Source: Oribacterium sp. KHPX15 (GTDB taxonomy: Bacteria > Bacillota > Clostridia > Lachnospirales > Lachnospiraceae). From it: a DNA stretch of 64,000 bases. Of the stretch, positions 27,282-37,889 are shown in pieces (position 1 is the stretch's first letter; each line of letters opens with the position of its first letter). The notes beneath the pieces were generated by a model. It worked only from the letters and a program-made list of their open reading frames with translations. It was not told the DNA's origin and did no database searches. The stretch spans positions 102,899-166,898 of the forward strand of contig NZ_FNRG01000005.1 in NCBI RefSeq assembly GCF_900107835.1. The letters run 5' to 3'. Made by a program: the position numbers and the translations under genes.

Positions 27282-28088
27282 TCATCCCTGAATCGCCTTT
27301 ACGGCATCTATCACAGCTCCTCTGAATCCATGTTCCTCCAATGCCGCAACTCCTTTTATGGTGGATCCGCCCGGTGAACAAACTTCATCCTTCATCTCTC
27401 CGGGATGCTTTCCGCTGTGGAGCTGAAGTGCAGAGGTGCCCTCTATCATTCTTGACACCATCTGATAAGCTGTCTTTCTCGGTATTCCATACATTACCGC
27501 TGCATCGGAAAGTGATTCTATGAACATATCCGTAAAGGCAGGACCGCATCCGCAGACTGTACCTGAGATTCCAAGAAGCTTTGTCTCTGCAGGAATGACC
27601 AGACTTATCTTTCCCAGAAGGTCACTTACGGTTTCAAACTCTTCCTCTGAAAGAGAATGTTTATTTTCCACAACAAAGATGCCCTTATTTATGGCAACCG
27701 GAGTGTTCGGACAGGAACATATAACATGAGTTCCCTTTACAAGAACCTCTTCATCAAAGTATCTGTCATAATTATATCCCCATACAACAGATACTATCAC
27801 CTTACCATCAAGAGAAAGCTGGGCTCTCAAAGGTGTGATAACTTCCTTTATCTTGGCAGGCTTAACCGCAATAAAAATCACATCTGATACATCGACAACT
27901 TTCGATGCATCATCCATAGGGTTTATTCCGCCCATTTTTTCACATTTTTCCTGAAGCTTGTCAAAGTGACCTGCTGCAGCATAGCAATTTTCTGCCGGAA
28001 AACCGGAATTGATAAGTCCTTCAGCAATTGCACCCGCCATATTTCCAAATCCTATAAAACCAACTTTTAGTTCTTCTGTCATTCGCAT
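27282..28088 (-). CDS. proC: Pyrroline-5-carboxylate reductase ProC
   Basis: ProC performs the last step of proline synthesis, NAD(P)H-dependent reduction of pyrroline-5-carboxylate. The N-terminal Rossmann motif is VGFIGFGNMAGAIAEGL; VIFIAVKPAKIKEV and VISVVWGYNY follow. The C-terminal dimerisation domain holds the family signature region (EMKDEVCSPGGSTIKGVAALEE). The length of 268 is normal. AAGGAG precedes the ATG at a six-base spacing. It appears to be a single gene. Confidence 0.96.
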   Translation of the reverse strand: MRMTEELKVGFIGFGNMAGAIAEGLINSGFPAENCYAAAGHFDKLQEKCEKMGGINPMDDASKVVDVSDVIFIAVKPAKIKEVITPLRAQLSLDGKVIVSVVWGYNYDRYFDEEVLVKGTHVICSCPNTPVAINKGIFVVENKHSLSEEEFETVSDLLGKISLVIPAETKLLGISGTVCGCGPAFTDMFIESLSDAAVMYGIPRKTAYQMVSRMIEGTSALQLHSGKHPGEMKDEVCSPGGSTIKGVAALEEHGFRGAVIDAVKAIQG

Positions 28089-28198
28089 ATTACACTCCTT
28101 AATCTGATGTATCTAACCGACTCTATAATCTTCTTTTATTTTATATTCTCTCTCTTTTCAATTCCATTTCTTTTTAGTTATGACGGATATACAGAAAG

Positions 28199-28238
28199 AA
28201 GGCAGACTTATGAATTGAACTTACCATAAGTCTGCCTT
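28199..28238 (-). terminator. Terminator of the ATP synthase operon
   Basis: A perfect 14-bp stem (28199-28212 with 28225-28238, 12-base loop) starts 11 bases past the atpC stop. A pyrimidine-rich stretch (CTTTCT) follows on the minus strand. Confidence 0.8.
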
Positions 28239-28249
28239 CCTGAAATTAA

Positions 28250-28678
28250 TTAAATATAATGCTTCTTCTGACTGGAGAATTCAAGTCTTGTAAGAGCACG
28301 GGCAAGAGACATCTGTGATCTCTTGAATTCACCTACCGACTGCTTCTGTCTCAGCTGTTCAAGGGCTCTTTCCTTTGCCTCTTCAGCTCTTCTTACGTCG
28401 ATCTCTTCGGCGGTTTCGCAGGTGTCCACAAGTACCGTCACACGATTATTGGCAATGGTACATACGCCGTTGCTCACAACAACGGTTATTCTTTCCCCAT
28501 CCGGCTTAACGATACTCATCTGACCGGTTTCCAATGCATAAACAACAGGTGCATGGTGTGCCATGATACCTCTGGATCCGGTCAGTGTATTGATCTGCAG
28601 ATATTCTGCCTGTCCCATATAAAATACCTTGTTGGAAGCTGTCACATTAAGACTAAAGGTCGCCACCTTATCTGCCAT
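28250..28678 (-). CDS. atpC: ATP synthase F1 epsilon subunit
   Basis: Epsilon is the rotating stalk subunit that couples gamma to the c-ring and can inhibit ATP hydrolysis. The N-terminal beta sandwich is visible (FYMGQAEYLQINTLTGSRGIMAHHAPVVYAL) and a C-terminal helical pair follows (EEIDVRRAEEAKERALEQLRQ). The length of 142 is normal. It is the last gene of the operon and is followed by a hairpin terminator. Confidence 0.95.
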   Translation of the reverse strand: MADKVATFSLNVTASNKVFYMGQAEYLQINTLTGSRGIMAHHAPVVYALETGQMSIVKPDGERITVVVSNGVCTIANNRVTVLVDTCETAEEIDVRRAEEAKERALEQLRQKQSVGEFKRSQMSLARALTRLEFSSQKKHYI

Positions 28679-28771
28679 CTCAAAACCTCACATTAACTCA
28701 ACTTACAAATCTGAGGAAACATTACTTAAATCAAAATTTCCTCCGGTAAAGCACCGATTCAATCGGTAATT

Positions 28772-30229
<1,458 letters not shown>

Positions 30230-30238
30230 CTAAAGCTT

Positions 30239-31150
30239 CTAACGATTCTTCTTCTGGGCTCTCGCTCCCGCCGCAACCTCGGTTATTTCCTGAGTGATGG
30301 CGGCCTGACGGGTTCTGTTATACTGAATGCTCAATTCCTGCTTAAGCTTGTTACCGCTTCTGTTGGCTGCATCCATGGCAGTCATTCGGGAATTCTGCTC
30401 TGAACAGAAAGACTCAACCAGGGCACTGTATATGAAACCACTGATATAATCGGGAATTACATTGTCAATGACCGCTTCTGCAGAAGGCACCAGTCTGAAT
30501 TCCTCCATGCCCGCAACCATAGGTATAGCCTGTCCAAATACGCCTTTATTGATCTTATCAATGGGCAGAAGCTGCTCCGTTTCCGTTACCATCTCGAGAG
30601 AATTCTTCATTCTGGTATAGACAATATAAACAGAATCTATCTCATTATCGTGGAAAAGATCCAGTACTCGTCCTGTAATGACACGAGCACGATGAAGGGT
30701 CGGATTCTGAGCCGTATAATGGAATTCTTCTTCAATATCTATCCCATTTGAGCGGAAATATACTCTGCCCATTTCTCCTACAACATACAGCTTGTGTCGT
30801 GGTCTCGCCTTAAGGATTTCCTCCGTACGCTTTATAACATTATGGTTATATGCACCTGCAAGTCCCTTATCGGCAGTAACACAGATAATTGCTGTTCTGT
30901 AATTCTCTGTTCTCTCCTTCTTACGAAGATCTTCTCTGAGATCAAGATAAGGATGTCTAAACCCTTCGGGAACATGTCTCAGGATACGCTGTATGGTGGT
31001 TCTCAGGGTATAAAAGTAAGGTTCGGTCTGCTGAAGCTCCACCCTGGCTTTTCGAAGCTTTGTACTGGAGATAAGATACATGGCATTTGTGATCTTTAAT
31101 GTATTGTCAATGCTGGAGATTCTGTCTCTCAGCTCTCTTGTTGTTGCCAC
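30239..31150 (-). CDS. atpG: ATP synthase F1 gamma subunit
   Basis: Gamma is the central rotating shaft. The N-terminal coiled-coil helix (MATTRELRDRISSIDNTLKITNAMYLISSTKLRKA) and C-terminal helix (FCSEQNSRMTAMDAANRSGNKLKQ, then YNRTRQAAITQEITEVAAGA) are typical. The central Rossmann-like part (AIICVTADKGLAGAYNHNV) is intact. The length of 303 is slightly above the usual 285-290. Confidence 0.96.
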   Translation of the reverse strand: MATTRELRDRISSIDNTLKITNAMYLISSTKLRKARVELQQTEPYFYTLRTTIQRILRHVPEGFRHPYLDLREDLRKKERTENYRTAIICVTADKGLAGAYNHNVIKRTEEILKARPRHKLYVVGEMGRVYFRSNGIDIEEEFHYTAQNPTLHRARVITGRVLDLFHDNEIDSVYIVYTRMKNSLEMVTETEQLLPIDKINKGVFGQAIPMVAGMEEFRLVPSAEAVIDNVIPDYISGFIYSALVESFCSEQNSRMTAMDAANRSGNKLKQELSIQYNRTRQAAITQEITEVAAGARAQKKNR

Positions 31151-31193
31151 AATTCACTCCTCCGTATGAAATAATGAGGGCATACTGTCCGCA

Positions 31194-33245
31194 TTATTTT
31201 TCTTCACTGTCGTCTTCAAGCTTTCCTTTGCTGTCATTCCACAGCTTTAAGAATTCTTCAGCCACGGTAATGATCTCAGCTCTTGTATCATCTCCCAGCA
31301 TTCTTGATATCTCAATGTTCTTTCCGATCTCAGGGTATCTTTGTCTGAAATAATCAAGCATCCTGCCCTGGAATCTCTTAACATCTTTCTTCTCAATGGT
31401 CATCATGCTGTGATTAAGAGCCACTACAAGGGTTATGACCTGATCACTCAGGGACATAGGATTACATAATGGCTGCTTCAAAAGTTCCATCAAGACATTA
31501 CCCTGTGTAAGCAGGTCTCTTGTGTTCTGGTCAAGATCAGAGGAGAACTGTGTAAATACAGCCATTTCTCTGAACTGGGCAAGATCGATACGAAGAGAAC
31601 CTGAAGATTTCTTCATGGCCTTTGTCTGGGCTGCGCCACCAACACGGGATACAGAAAGTCCGACATTAACCGCAGGTCTTTGACCCTCGAAGAAAAGATT
31701 GGACTCAAGGAATATCTGTCCATCGGTAATGGAAATAACATTAGTAGGAATGTATGCGGATACATCTCCGTCCATTGTCTCAATGATAGGAAGAGCTGTT
31801 ATGGATCCGCCGCCGAGCTCCTTGTTCAGATGGCAGGAACGCTCCAAAAGTCTTGAATGAAGGTAGAATACGTCGCCCGGATAAGCCTCACGTCCAGGTG
31901 ATCTTCCGAGAAGCAGTGAAAGTGCTCTGTAAGCAACCGCATGCTTTGAAAGATCATCATAAATGATGAGAACATCCTGGCCCTTATACATGAAGTATTC
32001 TGCAAGTGATGTTGCTGAATAAGGAGCGATATACTGAAGCGGTGCCGGATCTGCTGCTGTTGCCGCTACCACACAGGTATAGCTCATGGCTTCATGTTTC
32101 TTTAAGGTCTCAACCAGAGATGCGACTGTTGATTCCTTCTGTCCGATGGCTACATATATACATATGCAGTTCTTGTCATGCTGATTAAGGATAGTATCTA
32201 TAGCGATAGAGGTCTTTCCTGTCTGACGGTCGCCAATGATAAGCTCACGCTGACCTCTTCCTATAGGAAACATTGAATCGATGGCAAGTATTCCGGTCTG
32301 CATAGGCTCATTAACCGGTGAACGGTCAATGATTCCCGGTGCCGGCTGCTCGATGGCACGAAACTCTGTTCCATTTACAGGTCCAAGTCCGTCAATGGGC
32401 TCTCCGAGAGCATTAACAACTCTTCCGAGGTAATCATCGGAAACTGCGATACCTGCCATTCTGCCGGTACGTATACCTCTGCTTCCTTCCGAAAGTCCTG
32501 ATTCGTCTCCAAACAGGATAACACCTATCCTGTCTCTTTCGATATTCTGAACCATACCCTTGGTTCCGTTATCAAAAGTGATAACCTCACCGTACATGGC
32601 ATGGTCAAGACCATTCATTATGGCAATGCCGTCACCGATGCTCTCGATGAATCCGATTTCCTTCTTTTCAGCCTTAAGGTCAAAGTTACCTACACTCTGC
32701 TGAAGTATGGTAATGATGTCGGCATCACTTGTTAACTCTGAACGGGTATTCTTTAACTGCTCCAGGAACTGATTTCTTCTTCCGATGGTTGACCAGTCAT
32801 ACTGGTCGTTCCCTACTTCCAGGATAAATCCACCGCCCAGACTCTTATCCTCACTGAGATTAAAATCAAAGTGATGGGTATTATATTTGTCAAAAACAAA
32901 CTTCTGGATATCCATAAGTTGTTTTTCAGAAGGTCTGGTCACATATCTCAGCTGTACATGGATCTGTCTTTCATTGCTGGTACGTATATTTGTGTACTGC
33001 TTTGCTATTTCATCCCATTTCTTCAGATCGTTGTCATCACAGAGGCTCTTAAGAGTCTTTCTTACTTCTGTAGGAAATACACTGTCGATAACCTCATAAC
33101 GCTTTTCAATGGGAATCGTAGGATCACTCAGCTGAGAAGCCGTCTGGGGTAGTACCTCGAAAATTCTTGAGGTGGAACTCATTACACTTTCGGATACCTG
33201 TGACTGAATCAGACGTTCTGCAATTTCTCTGGCATTCTGACTCAC
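31194..33245 (-). CDS. atpHA: Fused ATP synthase delta-alpha subunit (AtpH-AtpA)
   Basis: One reading frame of 683 codons holds both subunits. Residues 1 to about 168 are the delta/OSCP subunit: helical N-terminal domain, then SLGGGFILEVGNDQYDWSTIGRRNQFLEQL, its conserved C-terminal motif. From about residue 170 comes alpha: GFIESIGDGIAIMNGLDHAMYGE, P-loop GDRQTGKT (338-345) and SRVGGAAQTKAMKK. No separate alpha start with a ribosome site is seen near the junction. The start codon is GTG, seven bases after AGGAGG, three bases beyond the atpF stop. Delta sits on top of the alpha3beta3 head and holds the peripheral stalk. With three alpha and normally one delta per complex, three fused chains would bring three delta domains, so the assembly needs an explanation. 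Confidence 0.95.
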   Translation of the reverse strand: MSQNAREIAERLIQSQVSESVMSSTSRIFEVLPQTASQLSDPTIPIEKRYEVIDSVFPTEVRKTLKSLCDDNDLKKWDEIAKQYTNIRTSNERQIHVQLRYVTRPSEKQLMDIQKFVFDKYNTHHFDFNLSEDKSLGGGFILEVGNDQYDWSTIGRRNQFLEQLKNTRSELTSDADIITILQQSVGNFDLKAEKKEIGFIESIGDGIAIMNGLDHAMYGEVITFDNGTKGMVQNIERDRIGVILFGDESGLSEGSRGIRTGRMAGIAVSDDYLGRVVNALGEPIDGLGPVNGTEFRAIEQPAPGIIDRSPVNEPMQTGILAIDSMFPIGRGQRELIIGDRQTGKTSIAIDTILNQHDKNCICIYVAIGQKESTVASLVETLKKHEAMSYTCVVAATAADPAPLQYIAPYSATSLAEYFMYKGQDVLIIYDDLSKHAVAYRALSLLLGRSPGREAYPGDVFYLHSRLLERSCHLNKELGGGSITALPIIETMDGDVSAYIPTNVISITDGQIFLESNLFFEGQRPAVNVGLSVSRVGGAAQTKAMKKSSGSLRIDLAQFREMAVFTQFSSDLDQNTRDLLTQGNVLMELLKQPLCNPMSLSDQVITLVVALNHSMMTIEKKDVKRFQGRMLDYFRQRYPEIGKNIEISRMLGDDTRAEIITVAEEFLKLWNDSKGKLEDDSEEK

Positions 33246-33247
33246 GA

Positions 33248-33754
33248 TTATGCCTCCTGATTATCTGGTTTAACTGAATTACTGTCTCCGTTTATGAACT
33301 GATCGAAAAGCTTTCTGTCATTAGCCTCGCTGTCCTTGGAAGCTGCGATCTTGTATGCGGCTTCTGCGACAAGAACTGCCATCTGCTGCTGCATCTCACG
33401 CTGCTTTGTCTCTGCTTCCTTCTCTGCCTGGATTTTGGCTTCAGCGATTATCTTATCGGCCTTCTTGTTGGCATTGTTTACTATCTCATCATATTCCTTT
33501 GAAGCATCGATCTTTGCTTTATTGATAGTATTCTTTCGCTCTTCTTCGATATTTCCGAGGCTTTCCTCATATTTTTCTTTCAGATGCTTGGCATCTTCAT
33601 TTACCTGTTCAGCCTTCTTATAGGACTCTTCTATCTCTGCCTGACGTTTCTCCATAACCTCACGAACGGGTTTGAACAGAAACTTTTTCATGAGATAGAC
33701 GAGTACCAACAGATTAATGACTGTAAACAATAAGTTGATATCTACTCTTAACAT
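33248..33754 (-). CDS. atpF: ATP synthase F0 b subunit
   Basis: Subunit b is the peripheral stalk. It has one N-terminal membrane segment (INLLFTVINLLVLVYLMKKFLF), then a long charged helix (about 30-140) suited to a dimeric right-handed coiled coil. The length of 168 is normal. It ends two bases before the fused delta-alpha gene, its binding partner. The next gene's ribosome site lies within the end of this one. Confidence 0.95.
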   Translation of the reverse strand: MLRVDINLLFTVINLLVLVYLMKKFLFKPVREVMEKRQAEIEESYKKAEQVNEDAKHLKEKYEESLGNIEEERKNTINKAKIDASKEYDEIVNNANKKADKIIAEAKIQAEKEAETKQREMQQQMAVLVAEAAYKIAASKDSEANDRKLFDQFINGDSNSVKPDNQEA

Positions 33755-33803
33755 ACTTTCTCTCCTGATGATCTTGAATTATGATTTGAAAATTCCGTAA
33801 TGA

Positions 33804-34025
33804 TCATTTAAGGAAGAAAATGCAAAGGATACCAAGTACGAAACCGTAAATAGCTGTTGCCTCCGCAAGAGCACATCCGAGAAGAAGGATTCTCATGATC
33901 TTTCCGTCTGCTTCAGGCTGTCTTGCAATAGCCTCTGCTGCTTTACCTGTTGCGATACCGATTGAAAGTCCTGCTCCCAGGCAGGCAAGTGCTGCTAAAC
34001 CTACACCAATTGCTGTCATGCTCAT
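33804..34025 (-). CDS. atpE: ATP synthase F0 c subunit
   Basis: The ring-forming subunit consists of two membrane helices of 73 residues with the ion-binding glutamate at E55 (LAEATAIYG) and the RQPEA loop. Residues matching the sodium ligands of the Ilyobacter c-ring are changed: the helix-1 glutamine is I22 and the serine after the glutamate is A56; T57 and Y60 remain. This favours proton coupling. AGGAG precedes the ATG. Confidence 0.95.
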   Translation of the reverse strand: MSMTAIGVGLAALACLGAGLSIGIATGKAAEAIARQPEADGKIMRILLLGCALAEATAIYGFVLGILCIFFLK

Positions 34026-34138
34026 ATTTTTTTCTCCTTTAATTAAAAAATATTTTTAGCTTAAGGCCTGTGATCTTCGGACCGCTGCTGCCAAAAGCTT
34101 GATTTATGATTTTTAGATTTCTTTTGTTCCCAAAATCT

Positions 34139-34816
34139 TTATTCCGTTGCATCCTGGATATAAAGAGATGTCAGGAAAACAAATACATAGGCCTGGATAA
34201 GACCGTCAAATATATCAAAGTAAAGGCTGAAGATCGCAGGAACACCCACGGGTACCACCATCTTTATAAGCTCCATGATGATGAACGCGCCGAGGACATT
34301 ACCAAACAATCTCATACAAAGAGACAGGGGTCTGATAACCAGCTCCAGAATATTGATAGGGGTAACAATGGCCACAGGCTCTGAAAAATGCTTTATCCAG
34401 CCTTTGGCACCCTTTCTTCTGAATCCCGCGATCTCTATAAGGAAGATACTTATTACAGAAAGTCCCACCGTTACATTGAGATCCTTTGTTGGCGGCTTCA
34501 GGCCAAAAAGACCAATGAGATTGGATACTCCAATGTAAATCAGGATAACGGAAATTATGGTACTGTACTGTTTTCCGTGTTCTCCCAGAAGCTCTCCCGT
34601 GAAATTGTCAAACCAGGAAACAATGATTTCTGCCAGCTGCTGTTTCTTGCTTGGATTTCTTACTTTAAGATTGGATCCGAGGTAAACCGACAATCCAACC
34701 AGTATCGCCATGATGACCCAGGTGATAACCGTTGATTCCGCAACCTCGATCCCTCCGATGCTGAAAACCGTAGAAACTTTTAGCTGTTCCTGGAGTTCTT
34801 CGGTAAAACGCTCCAT
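34139..34816 (-). CDS. atpB: ATP synthase F0 a subunit
   Basis: Subunit a forms the ion half-channels against the c-ring. The essential arginine lies in IRPLSLCMRLFGNVLGA, and the last helix holds FDGLIQAYVFVFLTSLYI. Five membrane segments can be seen in 225 residues. It is the first gene of the operon; no atpI-like gene precedes it. GGAGG precedes the ATG. Confidence 0.96.
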   Translation of the reverse strand: MERFTEELQEQLKVSTVFSIGGIEVAESTVITWVIMAILVGLSVYLGSNLKVRNPSKKQQLAEIIVSWFDNFTGELLGEHGKQYSTIISVILIYIGVSNLIGLFGLKPPTKDLNVTVGLSVISIFLIEIAGFRRKGAKGWIKHFSEPVAIVTPINILELVIRPLSLCMRLFGNVLGAFIIMELIKMVVPVGVPAIFSLYFDIFDGLIQAYVFVFLTSLYIQDATE

Positions 34817-35164
34817 TTGACTACCTCCATTTCTAATATTGTGTTCATGTGAAAAAAGTGATATAAAACACTCTTTTTTCCTGTTTACTAACCCACTTTA
34901 CTCACGGGTTTTTATTATATTCTCAGATTTTTAATATTCAATCCGCATTTTTTGCATGTTATCTATATCAAATTGACATGGTTTGTAAATTTTGTTATAT
35001 ATTTTTATGCATCTTTTTAGAATATTTGTTTCTTTTACATCATAAAAAGAGCTGTATTTCCATTTCGTTTTTTCATAAATATTTATTCGAAATGAATATT
35101 TTTTTGTCATGATTGAAACATGCCACTATACTCTTTTTTACTCGGCAAAAAACTGGAGAATATT
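34817..35164. promoter_or_regulatory. Divergent regulatory region between atp operon and lysR-type gene
   Basis: This 348-base AT-rich gap holds two promoters. On the minus strand TTGAAT (34936-34941) and TATAAT (34914-34919), 16 bases apart, serve the atp operon, leaving a leader of about 90 bases that contains a weak A/T stem at 34853-34880. On the plus strand TTGTCA (35104-35109) and TATACT (35127-35132), 17 bases apart, serve the regulator gene. The regulator promoter overlaps an upstream in-frame ATG of that gene (35120), which supports the later start at 35165. Confidence 0.75.
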
Positions 35165-36094
35165 ATGATTTCTTTTGATTACTACAGAATATTTTTCTTT
35201 GTAGGCACCTACAAAAGCTTTACAAGGGCTGCAAGGATGCTTGGCTCAAACCAGCCCAATGTCAGCAGAGCCATGAATAATCTTGAAGAAAACCTGGGAT
35301 GTAAGCTTATGCAAAGAGGTAAACGCGGTATAACACTTACTCCCAACGGGCAGAAGCTTTTTGAACATGTGTCCATAGCATTCGAACAGATAGAGCAGGC
35401 CGAAAAGGAATTGAATAAAGATATCAGTCTTGAATCGGGACAGGTTACCATAGCAGCATCGGAGAATGCCCTCAGGATCGTTCTCCTTCCCGTGCTTCGG
35501 GATTTTAAAACAAAATATCCGGATATAAACATCCGCATATCAAATCATGCCACCCCTAAGGCCATAGTATCTCTTCAAAATGGTATTGCAGATTTTGCGC
35601 TTATTACCACTCCTCTTACCATCCGTGCACCTCTTACCATGGAGCCGTTATTTAATTTCAGGGAGATACCTATCGTGGGGCCCTCTTTAAAGCACCTTTC
35701 AGAAAAACCCATGTCTCTGAGAGAGCTAAGCACCTATCCTATAATCAGTGTTGGCCGCGATACCGGGACAAGAGAATTATATGTACAGTATTTTCTGAAT
35801 CATCAGCTGACATTTCAGCCTGAGTTTGAAGCTTCATCCACAGACCAGATCCTTCCCATGGTGGAAAACGACCTGGGAATAGGATTCTATCCCGAAGCTC
35901 TGGCCGCGGATGCTCTGGAACGAAAACTCGTGTACAGGATTCCTTTGCTGGAACCTATCCCCGAAAGGACTTTTTGTCTTGCCATAGACAGCTCTCGAAA
36001 CCTTTCTTCGGCTGCCATAAGACTTATCGAAACCTTTGTCCGGGAATCCAACAGAAGAGAGCTTCTCCACTCCTATTCGCCGGAAAAAGACTAA
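35165..36094 (+). CDS. LysR-family transcriptional regulator
   Basis: The N-terminal winged helix is typical (FDYYRIFFFVGTYKSFTRAARMLGSNQPNVSRAMNNLEE) and is followed by the two-lobed effector domain (GQVTIAASENALRIVLLPVL). The length of 309 from this start is normal. The start at 35165 has GGAG at a six-base spacing; an ATG at 35120 lies within the promoter. LysR proteins often control a divergent gene, which here would be the atp operon, but the target is unknown. The gene ends in a bidirectional terminator. Confidence 0.92.
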   Translation: MISFDYYRIFFFVGTYKSFTRAARMLGSNQPNVSRAMNNLEENLGCKLMQRGKRGITLTPNGQKLFEHVSIAFEQIEQAEKELNKDISLESGQVTIAASENALRIVLLPVLRDFKTKYPDINIRISNHATPKAIVSLQNGIADFALITTPLTIRAPLTMEPLFNFREIPIVGPSLKHLSEKPMSLRELSTYPIISVGRDTGTRELYVQYFLNHQLTFQPEFEASSTDQILPMVENDLGIGFYPEALAADALERKLVYRIPLLEPIPERTFCLAIDSSRNLSSAAIRLIETFVRESNRRELLHSYSPEKD

Positions 36095-36132
36095 GAATAA
36101 TTTCTTATGACCCGATTTAAAATCGGGGACAG

Positions 36133-36182
36133 AAAAAAACCGGTCACATCAGGATTTTCTTTCCTGATGTGACCGGTTTTAA
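36133..36182. terminator. Bidirectional terminator between lysR-type and NlpC/P60 genes
   Basis: A long perfect stem (about 19 bp, arms ending 36154 and starting 36162) has an A run on its left and T's on its right, so it can end both converging transcripts. A smaller hairpin (CCCGATT/AATCGGG at 36111-36127) precedes it. Confidence 0.9.
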
Positions 36183-36269
36183 AGTCAGTATAGTGTAAAG
36201 ATTTTCGGCATTTCATAGCTTACGTGTTATATGTTTGTAACATTAAGCCTGCTGCCAACATTCCATCTA

Positions 36270-37889
36270 TCAGCTGAAGATTCTCCAACCGCAGATGAAG
36301 TGATTTGCCCACCATGCTCCGAGGTTTCTGTGAACTACTCGTCCGTTTGAAGATGAAGCATCGATGATGGTTCCGCCTCCGGCTACGATACCAACGTGAC
36401 CTGAAACTACGATGATGTCTCCTGCCTGAAGTTCATTATAAGATACCTGCTTAAATCTTCCCGGATTTCTCCAACCTGAGGAAGTCATGTAAGAAACGCC
36501 TACACCGGCCTGATTCAGACACCAGTATACGAATCCTGAACAGTCAAAGCTGTTAGGTCCCTTTGCTCCCCATACGTAAGGGCATCCGATCTTAGAGGAT
36601 GCTATAGCGATAAGGTTGGCTGCTGAACCTGAAACTGTTTCTCCACCGTTTCCAACATATGCTGTCTGAGGAATCTGAACTGCTGCCGAGCCTGAATTTC
36701 CGCCTGTATTTGCAGGTGCGGTTACAGTTGTATTTCCTGTAGTTCCTGAAGAACTCTGTGAAGTGCTGCTTTGCTTTGTATTCTTCTTTACATTTCCGCT
36801 ATGAAGAAGTGTTATAGTCTTGGCACCTGCAAGTCCGTCTGCAGTCAGTCCGTTCTTGCTCTGGAAATTGGCAACCGCTGACTTTGTAAGTTCTCCAAAG
36901 TAACCTGTAGCCTTATCTGAATCGAGATATCCGTACTTAACAAGATATTCCTGCAATTCCTTAACTGAATCCGACTGTTCTCCGAGACGCATAGCATACG
37001 GAATAGCATTGGGATCATCCAGAGCAGCTCTTGTATCGGGACCGAGATATCCATCCACAACCTGGTCATTTCTTGACTGGAATGCTTTAATGGCATTTTG
37101 TGTTCCCAGTCCGAAGTTACCATCTGCCTCACCCTCAAGGTAACCGAGATTAATCAAAATCTGCTGATACTTTTTAACAAGATCAGACTGTTCACCCAGA
37201 GCAACAATATTGGCCTTTACTTCATCAGAATATAACAGATTGTAAGTACTTGTTCCGTAAATGCCGTCTACGGTAAGTCCGTTCATCTCCTGTAATTTCT
37301 TTACTGCTTCCATGGTAGTCTCGTCATAAGTTCCATTTATGTCGGAAGCATTATAAAGATAACCAAGGTTATACAAACGATACTGAGCATGAGTAACGTC
37401 ATTACCCTGAAAACCGAGTTTTAATGCATAGTGCGGAGCATTGTCAGACATGATGGCATCCCAGGTCTCAACACCACAAATACCATCCATGGCCATCCCG
37501 GCCTGTCTCTGGAAATACTGTACGGCAAGAGATGTTGCATCACCATAATATGTTGTAGGTTCATCAGGATCCATATAACCGAGATCCATAAGTCTCTGCT
37601 GAAGATCTCTTACAACTGAGTTGATGACTCCGACCGTAAGGTTAACCGGTGCCAGCTCTTCAGCTGCATCGTCTACAGTAACGCCTGCTATAGAGGGAAG
37701 TACATTGGAATTGATTCCCAATGCAGCCACATATTCAACAGCCTCAGTCTCCGGTGCTGTTGTAACAACTATCTCTGATTCATTTTCTGTATTTACAGAT
37801 TCACTTATCTGCTGTTCGCATCCTGTCATAACCAGCATACTTGCTGCCAATGCCAGTGATGTAAGCCGTAAAAAACTACGATTGAACAT
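36270..37889 (-). CDS. Lipoprotein cell-wall hydrolase: four peptidoglycan-binding repeats plus NlpC/P60
   Basis: The precursor has a lipoprotein signal (lipobox LVMTGC). Four peptidoglycan_binding_1-type repeats of about 60-70 residues follow, each with a YG-L-Y and DG-xG pattern (for example LQEYLVKYGYLDSDKATGYFG), between about residues 85 and 365. A Ser/Thr/Gly linker leads to the C-terminal NlpC/P60 cysteine peptidase domain with FDCSGFV (catalytic Cys) and SGHVGIV (catalytic His). It probably cuts stem-peptide bonds at the outer membrane face. I use the ATG at 37889, preceded by AAAGG; a GTG nine codons upstream is a weaker choice. The leader may be a riboswitch. Confidence 0.88.
   Translation of the reverse strand: MFNRSFLRLTSLALAASMLVMTGCEQQISESVNTENESEIVVTTAPETEAVEYVAALGINSNVLPSIAGVTVDDAAEELAPVNLTVGVINSVVRDLQQRLMDLGYMDPDEPTTYYGDATSLAVQYFQRQAGMAMDGICGVETWDAIMSDNAPHYALKLGFQGNDVTHAQYRLYNLGYLYNASDINGTYDETTMEAVKKLQEMNGLTVDGIYGTSTYNLLYSDEVKANIVALGEQSDLVKKYQQILINLGYLEGEADGNFGLGTQNAIKAFQSRNDQVVDGYLGPDTRAALDDPNAIPYAMRLGEQSDSVKELQEYLVKYGYLDSDKATGYFGELTKSAVANFQSKNGLTADGLAGAKTITLLHSGNVKKNTKQSSTSQSSSGTTGNTTVTAPANTGGNSGSAAVQIPQTAYVGNGGETVSGSAANLIAIASSKIGCPYVWGAKGPNSFDCSGFVYWCLNQAGVGVSYMTSSGWRNPGRFKQVSYNELQAGDIIVVSGHVGIVAGGGTIIDASSSNGRVVHRNLGAWWANHFICGWRIFS

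Noticed and set aside
34853..34880. A/T stem in the atp leader as an attenuator
   Set aside because: The pairing is mostly A-T with a 2-base bulge, too weak to support a claim.
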